Shown in pieces: positions 6,531 through 14,222 of a DNA stretch of 16,993 nt. Made by a program: the position numbers and the translations under genes. The notes below the pieces were generated by a model. That model was not told where the DNA came from and searched no databases. It was given only the letters and a program-made list of their open reading frames with translations. The DNA lies in assembly GCA_947624925.1 (NCBI GenBank), contig CANQMG010000026.1, positions 1-16,993 of the forward strand. Direction: 5' to 3'. Every line of letters begins with the position of its first letter. The first letter of the stretch is position 1. This DNA comes from an uncultured Clostridia bacterium. GTDB taxonomy: Bacteria; Bacillota; Clostridia; TANB77; CAG-508.

Positions 6531-8892
6531 TTCTAACACTCACATCTAGCTTATTTTCTAAATCTTCTATAATTTTATTAAGCATACCATTTATTTCTTC
6601 ATCTGTTAAAGTTCTATCTATTGTTTCAAATGTTAAAGAATATGCAATACTTCTTTTATCCTTATCTATTCCTTTTCCATAATATACATCAAATGGTACA
6701 ATATCTACTAACAATTTTCCTGCAGTTCTTTTAATTTCTTTTTCTATTTTTGATGATTCTATCTCGTTTTTAGCAACAATAGCTAAATCTTTTTGTATTC
6801 TTGGATATTTTGATATTTCCTTAAATTTCATTTTTCCAACTTTTTTTTCTAATAATTTATCTAAATTAATTTCTAATACATAAACATCATCTTTAAAAAT
6901 ACTAGGATGTAATCTTCCAATAATTCCTACATCATCATTGTTTACACTTATTATTCCAGTTTGACCTGGATGAAATTCCTTAGGTATTTCTTTATTATTT
7001 ATAAAACTATATCTATTTTCATATCCTAAATAATTTAATATTTCTTCTGCAATACCTTTTATAACATAAAAATCTACTTTCTTTTTATTTTTTATATCTA
7101 AGATATAATCACCAGTCATTAAACAGCATAGCTTTAAGTTCTCACCATATTCTTCCTTTTTATAAAATCCTTTTCCAAGTTCAAAAATACTTACATCTTT
7201 TATATTTCTTGCTACGTTATATTCATAAACTTTTACTAGAGATGGAATTAGGCTATATCTTAAAACATTTCTTTCTTCTGTTATTGGATCTAAAAGTCTT
7301 AACTCATCAAATTTATCTAATGTATATTTTTTTACATCATTTTCATTTATCAAAACATATGTTAAAGTTTCGTTTAATCCTAATGATACCATTTTGTTTC
7401 TGATTTCTCTTAATGTATTATCACATGAACCTTTTCTCATCTCGATTAGAGGTAATTTTCCTTCAATATTATCTAATCCATAAATTCTTCCAACTTCTTC
7501 TATTAAGTCTTCTTTTATACTTATATCTAATCTTCTTCTAGGAACTATAACTTTAACTTCATCGCCATTTTCTACATACTTAAAACCTAATCTTTCAAAT
7601 ACTTTTAAAACTTCCTCTTTAGGTATATTTATACCTAACACTGAGTTTATATTCTCATATTTTATATAAATTTCTCTATCATCTTTTTTGGTTTTGTCAT
7701 ATTTTACAATTCCTGTTATTATTTTGGCATTTGCATATTTTTCAAGCAAATTACAAGCTCTTTCTATAGCCATATATGTTCTATTTGGATCTAATCCTTT
7801 TTCAAATCTATTACTTGCTTCACTTCTTAATATTTTTTTAGATGTAATTCTTACTTTAACACTATCAAATATAGCAGCTTCTATTATTATATTTTTTGTT
7901 GTATTTTCTACCTCTGTATCTAATCCTCCCATAACACCTGCAAGGCCAATTGCTTTTTGGCTGTTTGCTATTACTATATCATTTTTAGATAAATTTCTTT
8001 TTATTCCATCTAATGTTGTCAATTCTTCGTTTTCTTCTGCCATTCTTACTCTTATCATATTTCCTAATCTATCTGCATCATAAAAATGAAGTGGTTGACC
8101 AGTTTCTAGCATAACATAATTACTTATGTCTACAACATTATTAATTGGTCTTATTCCTGATGCAATAAGTCTATTTTTTATAAATGTTGGGCTTTCCATA
8201 ATAGTTAAATTTTCAATTTTTTTAGCTAAAAACATTGAACAATTATCTGTTTGTATATCTACTTTGAATTTATTGTTTATATCTTCTCCATTTTCAGTAT
8301 GAGATAAATCTATTTCTTTTACCTTTTTATCATAAATTGCTCCAATTTCATATGCCATTCCTAATATGCTTAATAAATCTCCTCTATTAGCTGTAAGTTC
8401 AAAATCTATAACTTCATCATCTAGTTCCATAAACTTAATAGGATCTCCTCCTATAGGTGCATCTTCTGGTAATTCATGAATTCCATCTATATCTTCTTCC
8501 TTTAAAAATTTATGTTCTATACCTAACTCTTGAATTGAACATAACATACCATTAGATTCTTGACCTCTTATATTACTCTTTTTTATAATTATTCCACCTG
8601 GCAAATGTGCTCCTGCTTTTGCAACTATAACTTTTAAACCTTTCCTTACATTAGGTGCACCGCAAACTATGTTCAAAACCTCTGTACCTACATCAACTTT
8701 ACAAACATGAAGATGGTCTGAATCTGGATGATTTACGCAATCTATAACCTTTCCTATAACCAAATCTGTAGCATCTATTAATTTCTGAGCACTATCGTAC
8801 TCATTTCCTACTCTTGTCATATCTTCTGCCAATGTTTTTAAATCTACATCAACATCTATATAATCTTTTACAAAATTTTTACTTAATTTCAT
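6523..8892 (-). CDS. pheT: Phenylalanyl-tRNA synthetase, beta subunit
   Basis: Beta subunit of the cytoplasmic (alpha-beta)2 enzyme that charges tRNA-Phe. The 789-residue protein is close to the usual length of about 800. The order of domains is complete: EMAP/OB-fold tRNA-binding domain (about 39-150, with HPDSDHLHVCKVDVG and a CGAPNV segment), B3/B4 editing domain (about 210-380, including MLETGQPLHFYDAD), B5 domain (about 405-475), the catalytic-like core, and a C-terminal ferredoxin-fold anticodon-binding domain (about 695-788, starting near FKEISKYPRIQKDLAIV). It lies 51 nt downstream of pheS with AAGGAG ahead of the ATG at 8892. Expression would follow the T-box leader upstream of pheS. 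A TATAAT in the pheS-pheT gap, with a poor -35, could be an internal promoter but is not convincing. Confidence 0.97.
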   Translation of the reverse strand: MKLSKNFVKDYIDVDVDLKTLAEDMTRVGNEYDSAQKLIDATDLVIGKVIDCVNHPDSDHLHVCKVDVGTEVLNIVCGAPNVRKGLKVIVAKAGAHLPGGIIIKKSNIRGQESNGMLCSIQELGIEHKFLKEEDIDGIHELPEDAPIGGDPIKFMELDDEVIDFELTANRGDLLSILGMAYEIGAIYDKKVKEIDLSHTENGEDINNKFKVDIQTDNCSMFLAKKIENLTIMESPTFIKNRLIASGIRPINNVVDISNYVMLETGQPLHFYDADRLGNMIRVRMAEENEELTTLDGIKRNLSKNDIVIANSQKAIGLAGVMGGLDTEVENTTKNIIIEAAIFDSVKVRITSKKILRSEASNRFEKGLDPNRTYMAIERACNLLEKYANAKIITGIVKYDKTKKDDREIYIKYENINSVLGINIPKEEVLKVFERLGFKYVENGDEVKVIVPRRRLDISIKEDLIEEVGRIYGLDNIEGKLPLIEMRKGSCDNTLREIRNKMVSLGLNETLTYVLINENDVKKYTLDKFDELRLLDPITEERNVLRYSLIPSLVKVYEYNVARNIKDVSIFELGKGFYKKEEYGENLKLCCLMTGDYILDIKNKKKVDFYVIKGIAEEILNYLGYENRYSFINNKEIPKEFHPGQTGIISVNNDDVGIIGRLHPSIFKDDVYVLEINLDKLLEKKVGKMKFKEISKYPRIQKDLAIVAKNEIESSKIEKEIKRTAGKLLVDIVPFDVYYGKGIDKDKRSIAYSLTFETIDRTLTDEEINGMLNKIIEDLENKLDVSVRKE

Positions 8893-8943
8893 ATCTAAAA
8901 TTCTCCTTCTACTATGTTTTTAATATATTATAACAATTAAATT

Positions 8944-9987
8944 TTAGTCTTTACGATCAAATTGATTTAAAAATCTTATATCATTTGTATATAAATATCT
9001 CATATCTGTTATTCCATATTTGAACATTGCAAGTCTGTCTATTCCTGTTCCGAAAGCAAAACCTCCAAATTTTTCTGGATCATATCCATTCATTTTTAAA
9101 ACGTTTGGATGTACTATTCCTGCTCCTAATATTTCAATCCAGCCTGTTTCTTTACATAAATTGCATCCTTTCCCTCCACATTTAAAACAATTTACATCTA
9201 CTTCATAAGATGGCTCTGTAAAAGGGAAATAACTTGGTCTAAAACGAAGTCTAGAATTTTCTCCTATTAATTTTCTTACAAAAACTTCTAACGTTCCTTT
9301 TAAGTCTGCTAATGATACATTTCTTTCTTTTTTATCTATTACTAATCCTTCTACTTGATTAAATTGATGTGAATGTGTTGCGTCATCTTCTCTTCTATAT
9401 GTTTTTCCTGTACATATCATTCTTATAGGCTCACAATTTTTATTAGCCATCATTGTTCGTGCTTGAACTGAAGATGTTTGTGTTCTTAATAGATATTCAT
9501 TAGTTATATAGAAACTATCTTGCATATCTCTTGCTGGATGTCCTTTAGGTAAATTAAGTCTTTCAAAGCAATATTCGTCTGTTTCTAATTCTGGGCCAGA
9601 TATAACATCATATCCCATAGAAACAAATAAATCTTCTATTTCTTCTATAACTCTATTAATTGGATGCTTACTTCCTCTTTTTATTTTTACAGAAGGAAGT
9701 GTTATATCTATTTTTTCTTCTTCTAATTTTTTATTTATTAATGCTTGCTCTATATTTTGTTGTGCCTCTTTTATAGCATCTTCAATTTCATCTCTCACTT
9801 TATTAACCATACTACCTATAATTGGTCTTTCTTCAGCAGATAAATCTTTCATACCTCTTAGTATTTCTGTAAGTTCGCCTTTCTTTCCTAATACCTTAGC
9901 TTTTAAATCGGTTAATTCTTGCATAGATTTTAAATCTTTGATTTTTTCTTTAGTAATTTTTCTTATTTGTTCTAATTTTTCTTTCAT
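8944..9987 (-). CDS. pheS: Phenylalanyl-tRNA synthetase, alpha subunit
   Basis: Catalytic alpha subunit, a class II aminoacyl-tRNA synthetase, of 347 residues. It has an N-terminal coiled coil (about 1-90) that contacts tRNA, motif 2 with TGKTYRREDDATHSHQFNQ (193-211), the FPFTEPS segment (254-260), and motif 3 GFAFGTGIDRLAMFKYG (309-325). A four-cysteine cluster, C267, C270, C275 and C278 (CFKCGGKGCNLC), sits just before TGWIEILGAG; this cluster is common in Gram-positive PheS. No catalytic residue looks missing. The start ATG at 9987 follows AAAGGA about 10 nt upstream. It is the first gene of pheST, directly behind the T-box terminator, so its transcription should depend on uncharged tRNA-Phe. 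Confidence 0.97.
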   Translation of the reverse strand: MKEKLEQIRKITKEKIKDLKSMQELTDLKAKVLGKKGELTEILRGMKDLSAEERPIIGSMVNKVRDEIEDAIKEAQQNIEQALINKKLEEEKIDITLPSVKIKRGSKHPINRVIEEIEDLFVSMGYDVISGPELETDEYCFERLNLPKGHPARDMQDSFYITNEYLLRTQTSSVQARTMMANKNCEPIRMICTGKTYRREDDATHSHQFNQVEGLVIDKKERNVSLADLKGTLEVFVRKLIGENSRLRFRPSYFPFTEPSYEVDVNCFKCGGKGCNLCKETGWIEILGAGIVHPNVLKMNGYDPEKFGGFAFGTGIDRLAMFKYGITDMRYLYTNDIRFLNQFDRKD

Positions 9988-10017
9988 CTCACATTTTCCT
10001 TTCTTTTTTTATACATT

Positions 10018-10049
10018 AAAGCTCGCCCCTAAACAATAGGGCGAGCTTT
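10018..10049 (-). terminator. T-box terminator stem
   Basis: AAAGCTCGCCC (10018-10028) pairs perfectly with GGGCGAGCTTT (10039-10049) around a 10-nt loop. This is the alternative to the antiterminator of the pheST T-box, located 31 nt before the pheS ATG. The stem's own 3' end supplies most of the T-run. Confidence 0.88.
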
Positions 10050-10250
10050 TCACTTGCGGTACCACCTAATTTCATTAATTAAATAATTAACCTTATTATA
10101 GTTATAACGTAACAAACGCTTCAATCTACATTACTTTCAAAAGAAGACCTAAAAAGTGAAATTTCAGATAATTTATATTGGTAAGCTTTCAGCTTAAAAC
10201 TTACCTCTCTTTAAATATAATGCAATTATCCTACTTTGCTTTTATAACGG
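10018..10250 (-). promoter_or_regulatory. T-box leader sensing tRNA-Phe
   Basis: Read on the minus strand. Stem I: AAAGU (10237-10233) pairs with ACUUU (10157-10153), GAUAAUU (10230-10224) with AAUUAUC (10173-10167), and GGUAAG (10205-10200) with CUUACC (10185-10180) at the top. The specifier UUC (10160-10158), a Phe codon, lies in the specifier loop and is followed by A. The T-box core AGGUGGUACCGCA is at 10067-10055, which pairs with the tRNA acceptor end, and a terminator follows. Uncharged tRNA-Phe would favour the antiterminator and turn on pheST. Together these elements make the call very secure, and the specifier agrees with the downstream genes. Confidence 0.96.
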
Positions 10251-10270
10251 TTTTTTATTAATATATAAAT

Positions 10271-10299
10271 ATATTAACACAAATTTATACACATTGCAA
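10271..10299 (-). promoter_or_regulatory. pheST promoter
   Basis: On the minus strand: -35 TTGCAA (10299-10294), 17-nt spacer, -10 TAATAT (10276-10271). Each hexamer is within two bases of consensus. The predicted start near 10264 lies just upstream of the T-box stem I, the expected geometry. Confidence 0.75.
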
Positions 10300-10307
10300 G
10301 AAAAATT

Positions 10308-10323
10308 TTTGAATTATTTCAAA
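10308..10323 (-). terminator. Weak candidate terminator after hemW
   Basis: On the minus strand TTTGAA and TTCAAA form a 6-bp stem with a 4-nt loop, followed by AATTTTTC. It lies 53 nt after the hemW stop (10376) and just before the pheST promoter. The stem is AT-rich and short, so this is a tentative call. Confidence 0.35.
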
Positions 10324-10375
10324 TTATAAACCAGCACAAACTGTCAAAAATTGATAGTCTGATTCTCTATCCCCA

Positions 10376-11485
10376 TTACACAAATTCTTCCCATACTATA
10401 TTTGCTAGGTCTAATCCTTTGTTTGTTAATTTTATATTATCTCCACATATTATTAATAATTTTTTTTCTACTAGTTTACTTAATTCTTCTTTATATATGT
10501 ATATTGGATTTTCTCCAAATTTGTTCTTAAAATCTTTTATACTAATTCCATCTATTTTTCTAAGTCCTAATAACATAAATTCTTTTTGCATATCTTCTTT
10601 TGTTTGAATTTCATGAATTGTCTTTTCATTTCTTTTGATATATTGTTCAATATTAACTGTGTTTGAATATCTTTTTCCATTTATATATGAATGTGCAGCA
10701 ATCCCAAAACCTATATATTCCTTCTGATTCCAACAATCCATATTGTGCCTAGATTCATATCCTTTTAATGCAAAATTTGATATTTCATAATGTTTATATC
10801 CATTATTTTCTAATATATTTTTTATATACCAATACATATTTCTTTCAGTTTCTTCATCAGGTAAATTTAAAATATTCTTTTTTTTATAGAGCTCTGTTCC
10901 TTCTTCTAGAATTAAAGAATATGTTGATATATGATTTGGTCTTAGGTTTATAATCTTTTCTAAAGTATTTTTTATATTTTCTATATTTTGATTTGGAAGT
11001 CCAAACATTAAGTCAACATTTATATTATTAAATCCAGCTAATTTTGCCATATTATATGTTTGCATAAATTCTTCATATGTATGTATTCTACCAATTTGCT
11101 TTAGTATGCTATTATCTGTTTCTTGAAGGCCAATGCTTATCCTGTTTATCCCAACATCAATATAATCTCTTAACTTATCTATATTTATTGTTCCCGGATT
11201 TACTTCTATTGTTATTTCTACATTTTTATCTATTACAGTAGAATCTTTTATTTTATTTACAATAGATGATATATGTTTACTATCTATAGATGACGGAGTA
11301 CCTCCACCAATATATATAGTTTTTACTAAAAATTCTTTTCCTTTTAAATTTTCTTCTATTTCTTTTTCTAACGTTATTATATATTGTTCTATTAAATTAT
11401 TTTTATTTGAAAATGAGGTAAAGTCACAATATAAGCATTTTTTTTTGCAAAATGGTATATGTATGTATATTCCTATCTCTTTCAT
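10376..11485 (-). CDS. hemW: HemW-like radical SAM protein
   Basis: Radical SAM enzyme of the HemW group (formerly HemN-like or oxygen-independent coproporphyrinogen oxidase-like), 369 residues. The [4Fe-4S] cysteines are C13, C17 and C20 (CKKKCLYC), followed by the DF typical of this group. GGGTPS at 60-65 binds SAM. HNMDCWNQKEYIGFGIAAHSYING further on is the HemW-type region, and the C-terminus (about 300-369) is a HemW winged-helix-like domain. HemW proteins bind and transfer heme; true coproporphyrinogen oxidases have an extra N-terminal segment and a fourth nearby cysteine that are not evident here. The ATG at 11485 has TGGAG about 8 nt upstream. No heme biosynthesis gene lies in the window, so its role here is by homology only. 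It stands alone, separated from whiA by the palindromic element. Confidence 0.88.
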   Translation of the reverse strand: MKEIGIYIHIPFCKKKCLYCDFTSFSNKNNLIEQYIITLEKEIEENLKGKEFLVKTIYIGGGTPSSIDSKHISSIVNKIKDSTVIDKNVEITIEVNPGTINIDKLRDYIDVGINRISIGLQETDNSILKQIGRIHTYEEFMQTYNMAKLAGFNNINVDLMFGLPNQNIENIKNTLEKIINLRPNHISTYSLILEEGTELYKKKNILNLPDEETERNMYWYIKNILENNGYKHYEISNFALKGYESRHNMDCWNQKEYIGFGIAAHSYINGKRYSNTVNIEQYIKRNEKTIHEIQTKEDMQKEFMLLGLRKIDGISIKDFKNKFGENPIYIYKEELSKLVEKKLLIICGDNIKLTNKGLDLANIVWEEFV

Positions 11486-11516
11486 TATTTACTCCATTAC
11501 ATATTTATTTTTTGGG

Positions 11517-11571
11517 GTTAAAGCATATATTTTTTGTTAAGGCAAATATTTTTGTTAAGGCAATTAATATT
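11517..11571. repeat. Three tandem 18-19 nt repeats
   Basis: Three units start with GTTAA: 11517-11535 (GTTAAAGCATATATTTTTT), 11536-11553 (GTTAAGGCAAATATTTTT) and 11554-11571 (GTTAAGGCAATTAATATT). The second and third share their first ten bases; the first is diverged. The third unit is also the outer part of the left arm of the palindromic element at 11556-11714. The region is non-coding and lies upstream of hemW on the minus strand. Confidence 0.75.
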
Positions 11572-11714
11572 AAAAAAATAATATTTTGGAATGAACGCTG
11601 TGGGGACCGACAAATTAGATACTGTTTCTGGCTAATGTAATTAGACAGATTACAGTATCTATGAAGTTGGGGGTGATATGGAAAAATATTCTTTTTTTAA
11701 TATTAATTGCCTTA
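11556..11714. mobile_element. 159-bp palindromic element, MITE-like
   Basis: The left arm (11556-11585) and right arm (11685-11714) are inverted repeats matching at 29 of 30 positions. Both ends read TAAGGCAATTAATATT inward. Inside is a second inverted repeat: AGATACTGT (11618-11626) with ACAGTATCT (11652-11660), continuing inward through TCTG/CAGA and CTAAT/ATTAG to a 3-nt loop. Between outer and inner stems are GC-richer stretches (GTGGGGACCGAC; GTTGGGGGTGAT), in which CCGAC and GTTGG can pair on the plus strand through a G-U. The element contains no transposase. Its TA ends would fit a miniature element using a TA target, as in the IS630/mariner group, but a structured RNA or a regulatory site is also possible. 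It fills most of the hemW-whiA gap. Confidence 0.55.
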
Positions 11715-11734
11715 GATAAATTATAAATCTATTT

Positions 11735-12373
11735 TTACTTTATTTCTTTAGCTATTTGTAATATTTTTTTTAGTCTATGATTTACTCCAGATTTGCTTAT
11801 TGGCTTATTTAGCATATTACCTAATTCTATTAATGTAGCATCTGGATTTTCTATTCTTAAGTTTGCAATTTCTTTTAAATTATCAGGCAACTTATTAAAC
11901 ATATTTTTCTTTTTTATTAACTTTATTGCCTCCATTTGTTCTACTGCAGCATTTATTGTTTTGTTTAAATTTGCAGTTTCGCAATTTACAAGTCTATTAA
12001 TGTTATTTCTAGCATCTCTTAATACTCTTATTTCCTCAAATTTAATAACTGATGAATTAGCTCCAATAAGTGCTAAGAAATTAGAAATTTCTTCTCCATC
12101 TTTTATGTATAGCATATAATTTTTATCTTTTTTTATTATTTTTGAATATATATTAAAATTTTCAAGAATATTTTTCAATTCCTTAGCCTTATCTTCTTCT
12201 TTAAATAATATTTGTAAATGATATTTTTTATTTGGATCGCTAATTGATCCAGATTTAATAAAAGCTTCTCTTACACACAATCTTGCAATTTGTTCTTCCT
12301 GTTTCATTTGGCTATTCATATTCCACATTTTTAGTCCAATTAATTCCTCTTTTACATTAGATGAAAATGACAT
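11735..12373 (-). CDS. whiA: Short WhiA-like regulator lacking the first lobe
   Basis: DNA-binding protein of the WhiA family (sporulation/cell-division regulator in actinobacteria; linked to division and chromosome segregation in Bacillota). This one has 212 residues where about 310-320 is usual. The N-terminal MSFSSNVKEEL is the normal family start. After a short linker it jumps to LCVREAFIKSGSISDPNKKYHLQI (32-55), which corresponds to the second LAGLIDADG-like lobe. NRLVNCETANLNKTI (126-140) and the C-terminal helix-turn-helix (about 160-210) are well conserved. Thus about 90-100 residues, the first lobe, are absent without any frameshift. The ATG at 12373 is preferred over a GTG at 12385 because it matches the family start and follows GTGAGG. 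The gene starts 16 nt after the prmC stop, as in an operon. Confidence 0.85.
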   Translation of the reverse strand: MSFSSNVKEELIGLKMWNMNSQMKQEEQIARLCVREAFIKSGSISDPNKKYHLQILFKEEDKAKELKNILENFNIYSKIIKKDKNYMLYIKDGEEISNFLALIGANSSVIKFEEIRVLRDARNNINRLVNCETANLNKTINAAVEQMEAIKLIKKKNMFNKLPDNLKEIANLRIENPDATLIELGNMLNKPISKSGVNHRLKKILQIAKEIK

Positions 12374-12389
12374 ATTATACCTCACCCTC

Positions 12390-13244
12390 TTATTTTAACA
12401 TGCATACAACAATTCTATCATTTCCTGATAAGTCTTTTTTAGAATATATATTTACATATTTTTCTTCTTTTTCTAATAAATCTATCACTTTATCTTTTTG
12501 ATTATATCCAATTTCTAATGCTAAATATCCATTATTATTTAGAAATTTATATGAATTTTTTGCAATATTTCTATAAAAATCCAATCCATCTTTTCCGCCA
12601 TCTAAAGCAAGTATTGGCTCTTTTTTTACTTGCTCATCCAATGTTTTTATAATTTTAGTTTCTATATATGGTGGATTAGATACTATAATATCATATTTTG
12701 AAGCTTGTATATTATTAAACATATCTGAGTTTATGAATTTACATTTTTGTATAACTTTATGTTTTTTTGCATTTTCCTTTGCAATTTCTAATGCCTTTTC
12801 AGAAATATCTGTCATAGTAACTATCGAATTTTCTGTATATTTGGATATTGATATACCAATTGCTCCACTACCTGTACATAAATCCAATATATTAATTTTC
12901 TTATTTGTATTACTATTTTCTATTATATTTATAACCTCTTCTACTAGAATTTCCGTATCTGGCTGTGGAATTAAAACATTTTCATCCACATAGAAATCTA
13001 ATTTCATAAATTCTTGCTTATTTATAAGATATTGAATTGGATAATTTTTTTTTAATTTATTTATTTTATCTATAAAATTATTTTTTAAGCTATCATCTAT
13101 TTCATTATTTTCATTTATTAGTAAATATTCTTTAGGTTTATTCAATAGATTAGCTAGCAAAATTTTATTTTTTTGTACTGGACTTTCTATATTAGCTTCT
13201 ATTAACTCTTTTACACCTTTTTCAATTAATTGATTTATGTTCAT
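12390..13244 (-). CDS. prmC: Release factor glutamine methyltransferase PrmC
   Basis: Methylates the glutamine of the GGQ motif in peptide chain release factors. The 284-residue protein has an N-terminal helical domain (about 1-75) and a SAM methyltransferase domain with LDLCTGSGAIGIS (120-132). The NPPY signature at 190-193 holds the target glutamine. The family's PRPETE segment appears as IPQPDTE (92-98). Length and motifs are normal. It begins 9 nt after rqcP and ends 16 nt before whiA, with a ribosome binding site of AGGAAAT ahead of the ATG at 13244. Its usual neighbour prfA is not in this window. The three-gene order rqcP-prmC-whiA suggests a single mRNA. Confidence 0.93.
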   Translation of the reverse strand: MNINQLIEKGVKELIEANIESPVQKNKILLANLLNKPKEYLLINENNEIDDSLKNNFIDKINKLKKNYPIQYLINKQEFMKLDFYVDENVLIPQPDTEILVEEVINIIENSNTNKKINILDLCTGSGAIGISISKYTENSIVTMTDISEKALEIAKENAKKHKVIQKCKFINSDMFNNIQASKYDIIVSNPPYIETKIIKTLDEQVKKEPILALDGGKDGLDFYRNIAKNSYKFLNNNGYLALEIGYNQKDKVIDLLEKEEKYVNIYSKKDLSGNDRIVVCMLK

Positions 13245-13253
13245 TTCTATTTC

Positions 13254-13490
13254 CTATACTAATTTTATAAATTCATCTGGATTATTATTTTGTGCTGTTG
13301 GTATCTTTATAATCTCAAACTTAGATGTTTTATCTCCAAATTTAATTTCTACTATATCTCCTATTTTTACTTCATAACTTGGTTTTACAATTTTTCCATT
13401 TACACTTACTCTTCCATTATCAGCTGCTTGATTTGCAACTGTTCTTCTTTTTATAATCCTTGTAACTTTTAAAAATTTATCTAAACGCAT
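13254..13490 (-). CDS. rqcP: RqcP-like S4-domain RNA-binding protein
   Basis: Small S4-domain protein of 78 residues, matching RqcP (YabO) of Bacillus. RqcP acts with RqcH on stalled 50S-peptidyl-tRNA complexes to drive C-terminal alanine tailing in ribosome-associated quality control. The S4 motif covers about residues 1-60: MRLDKFLKVTRIIKRRTVAN, then DNGRVSVNGKIVKPSYEVKIGD. The ATG at 13490 is chosen because it starts exactly at the conserved MRLDKFLK and has AAAGGA 5-10 nt upstream; a start six codons earlier would overlap that site. It ends 9 nt before prmC. Hsp15-type proteins are relatives but are longer and less similar to the stretch seen here. rqcH is not in the window. Confidence 0.9.
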   Translation of the reverse strand: MRLDKFLKVTRIIKRRTVANQAADNGRVSVNGKIVKPSYEVKIGDIVEIKFGDKTSKFEIIKIPTAQNNNPDEFIKLV

Positions 13491-13510
13491 TTTTATCCTT
13501 TCTAGCATTT

Positions 13511-13544
13511 AAGCCTAGTCCTTCTTTTTTAGTAGACTAAGCTT
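13511..13544 (-). terminator. Hairpin between dut and rqcP
   Basis: AAGCCTAGTC (13511-13520) and GACTAAGCTT (13535-13544) form a 10-bp stem whose one imperfect position is a G-U pair on the minus strand. It lies 37 nt after the dut stop and 20 nt before the rqcP start. The following T-run on the minus strand is missing, so it may be a partial terminator or an mRNA processing structure. Confidence 0.5.
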
Positions 13545-13581
13545 AAAATTTGCAAATTATAATAGTTTTTTTATTTTATAT

Positions 13582-14043
13582 CTATTTATTTGTTGAGCCA
13601 AATCCTCCGGTTCTTTCACCTTCTGCAACATCATTATCAGCCTTTAAATATTTTTCGAATATTCCTTGTCCTATACATTCTCCCTTTTTTATTTGAATAT
13701 CTTCATCTTTTATATTAAAGAATGAGAACATTATAGCTCCGTCATTATCAGGATTTCCATAATAGTCGCTGTCAACTATTCCTACACCATTTGCTAAAAC
13801 CAATCCTTTCTTTTTTGGATTGGAACTTCTATTACAAAGTTTTAAATATTCATCTCCTTGCATATATGCCTTAATTCCTGTTTTTACAAGAGTTGGGGCT
13901 TGTCCTGATTTAAAAGCTGGTATAACGCAATCTTCTGCTGCTTCAAAATCATATCCTGCTGAATATTTAGTTTTTCTAATTGGTAAATTAATATTACAAT
14001 TTTCAAAACCATTTGCTACTTCAAATCCTCTAATTTTTTCCAT
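13582..14043 (-). CDS. dut: Trimeric-type dUTPase
   Basis: Hydrolyses dUTP to dUMP and pyrophosphate, keeping uracil out of DNA and supplying dUMP for thymidylate synthesis. All five motifs are present in 153 residues: SAGYDFEA (28-35), NRSSNPKKKG (71-80), GIVDSDYYGNPDNDG (88-102; the Asp activates water), GECIGQGIF (121-129), and the C-terminal lid ERTGGFGSTNK (143-153). Motif 3 has YYGN where DYRG is commonest, as in a clostridial/phage branch. The start ATG at 14043 follows AGAGGATG about 10 nt upstream. It has its own promoter (14124-14152). It is the first gene before rqcP-prmC-whiA, separated from them by a hairpin. No phage genes are nearby, so a chromosomal role is likely. Confidence 0.95.
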   Translation of the reverse strand: MEKIRGFEVANGFENCNINLPIRKTKYSAGYDFEAAEDCVIPAFKSGQAPTLVKTGIKAYMQGDEYLKLCNRSSNPKKKGLVLANGVGIVDSDYYGNPDNDGAIMFSFFNIKDEDIQIKKGECIGQGIFEKYLKADNDVAEGERTGGFGSTNK

Positions 14044-14123
14044 AATACTACATCCTCTCTATTTACATTTATTTGTGCAAGCATAAGTCCTATCTTACAT
14101 CTTTTTATGTTTTTCTTGCCTTT

Positions 14124-14152
14124 ATTATAACAATAACATTTTTCTATTACAA
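14124..14152 (-). promoter_or_regulatory. dut promoter
   Basis: On the minus strand: -35 TTGTAA (14152-14147), 17-nt spacer, -10 TATAAT (14129-14124) preceded by TGT, a perfect extended -10. Predicted start is near 14117, leaving a leader of about 73 nt before the dut ATG at 14043. Confidence 0.85.
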
Positions 14153-14222
14153 TATTTTTTATCAAATATATCAAAATCTAATAAATTAACAAAAATAAAA
14201 TGAATAAATTTAAATCATCATA

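Noticed and set aside
8893..8943. TATAAT in the pheS-pheT gap as an internal promoter
   Set aside because: The -35 position (CGTAAA) is poor and AT-rich DNA produces such matches often; kept only as a remark under pheT.
11517..11571. Tandem GTTAAGG units as a CRISPR array or integron attC site
   Set aside because: Units are contiguous with no spacers, which rules out CRISPR. The cores do not fit GTTRRRY/RYYYAAC at both ends and no integrase is nearby, which argues against attC.
11452..11640. A 62-codon plus-strand frame running from antisense of hemW into the palindromic element
   Set aside because: Its first part is antisense to the hemW start and the rest is repeat sequence; no ribosome binding site or protein family is recognisable.
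14077..14119. Possible 5' leader hairpin of dut (GCAAG...CTTGC plus CATAA...TTATG)
   Set aside because: The outer stem starts at or before the predicted transcription start and encloses a 5-nt bulge and an 18-nt loop, so stability is doubtful.
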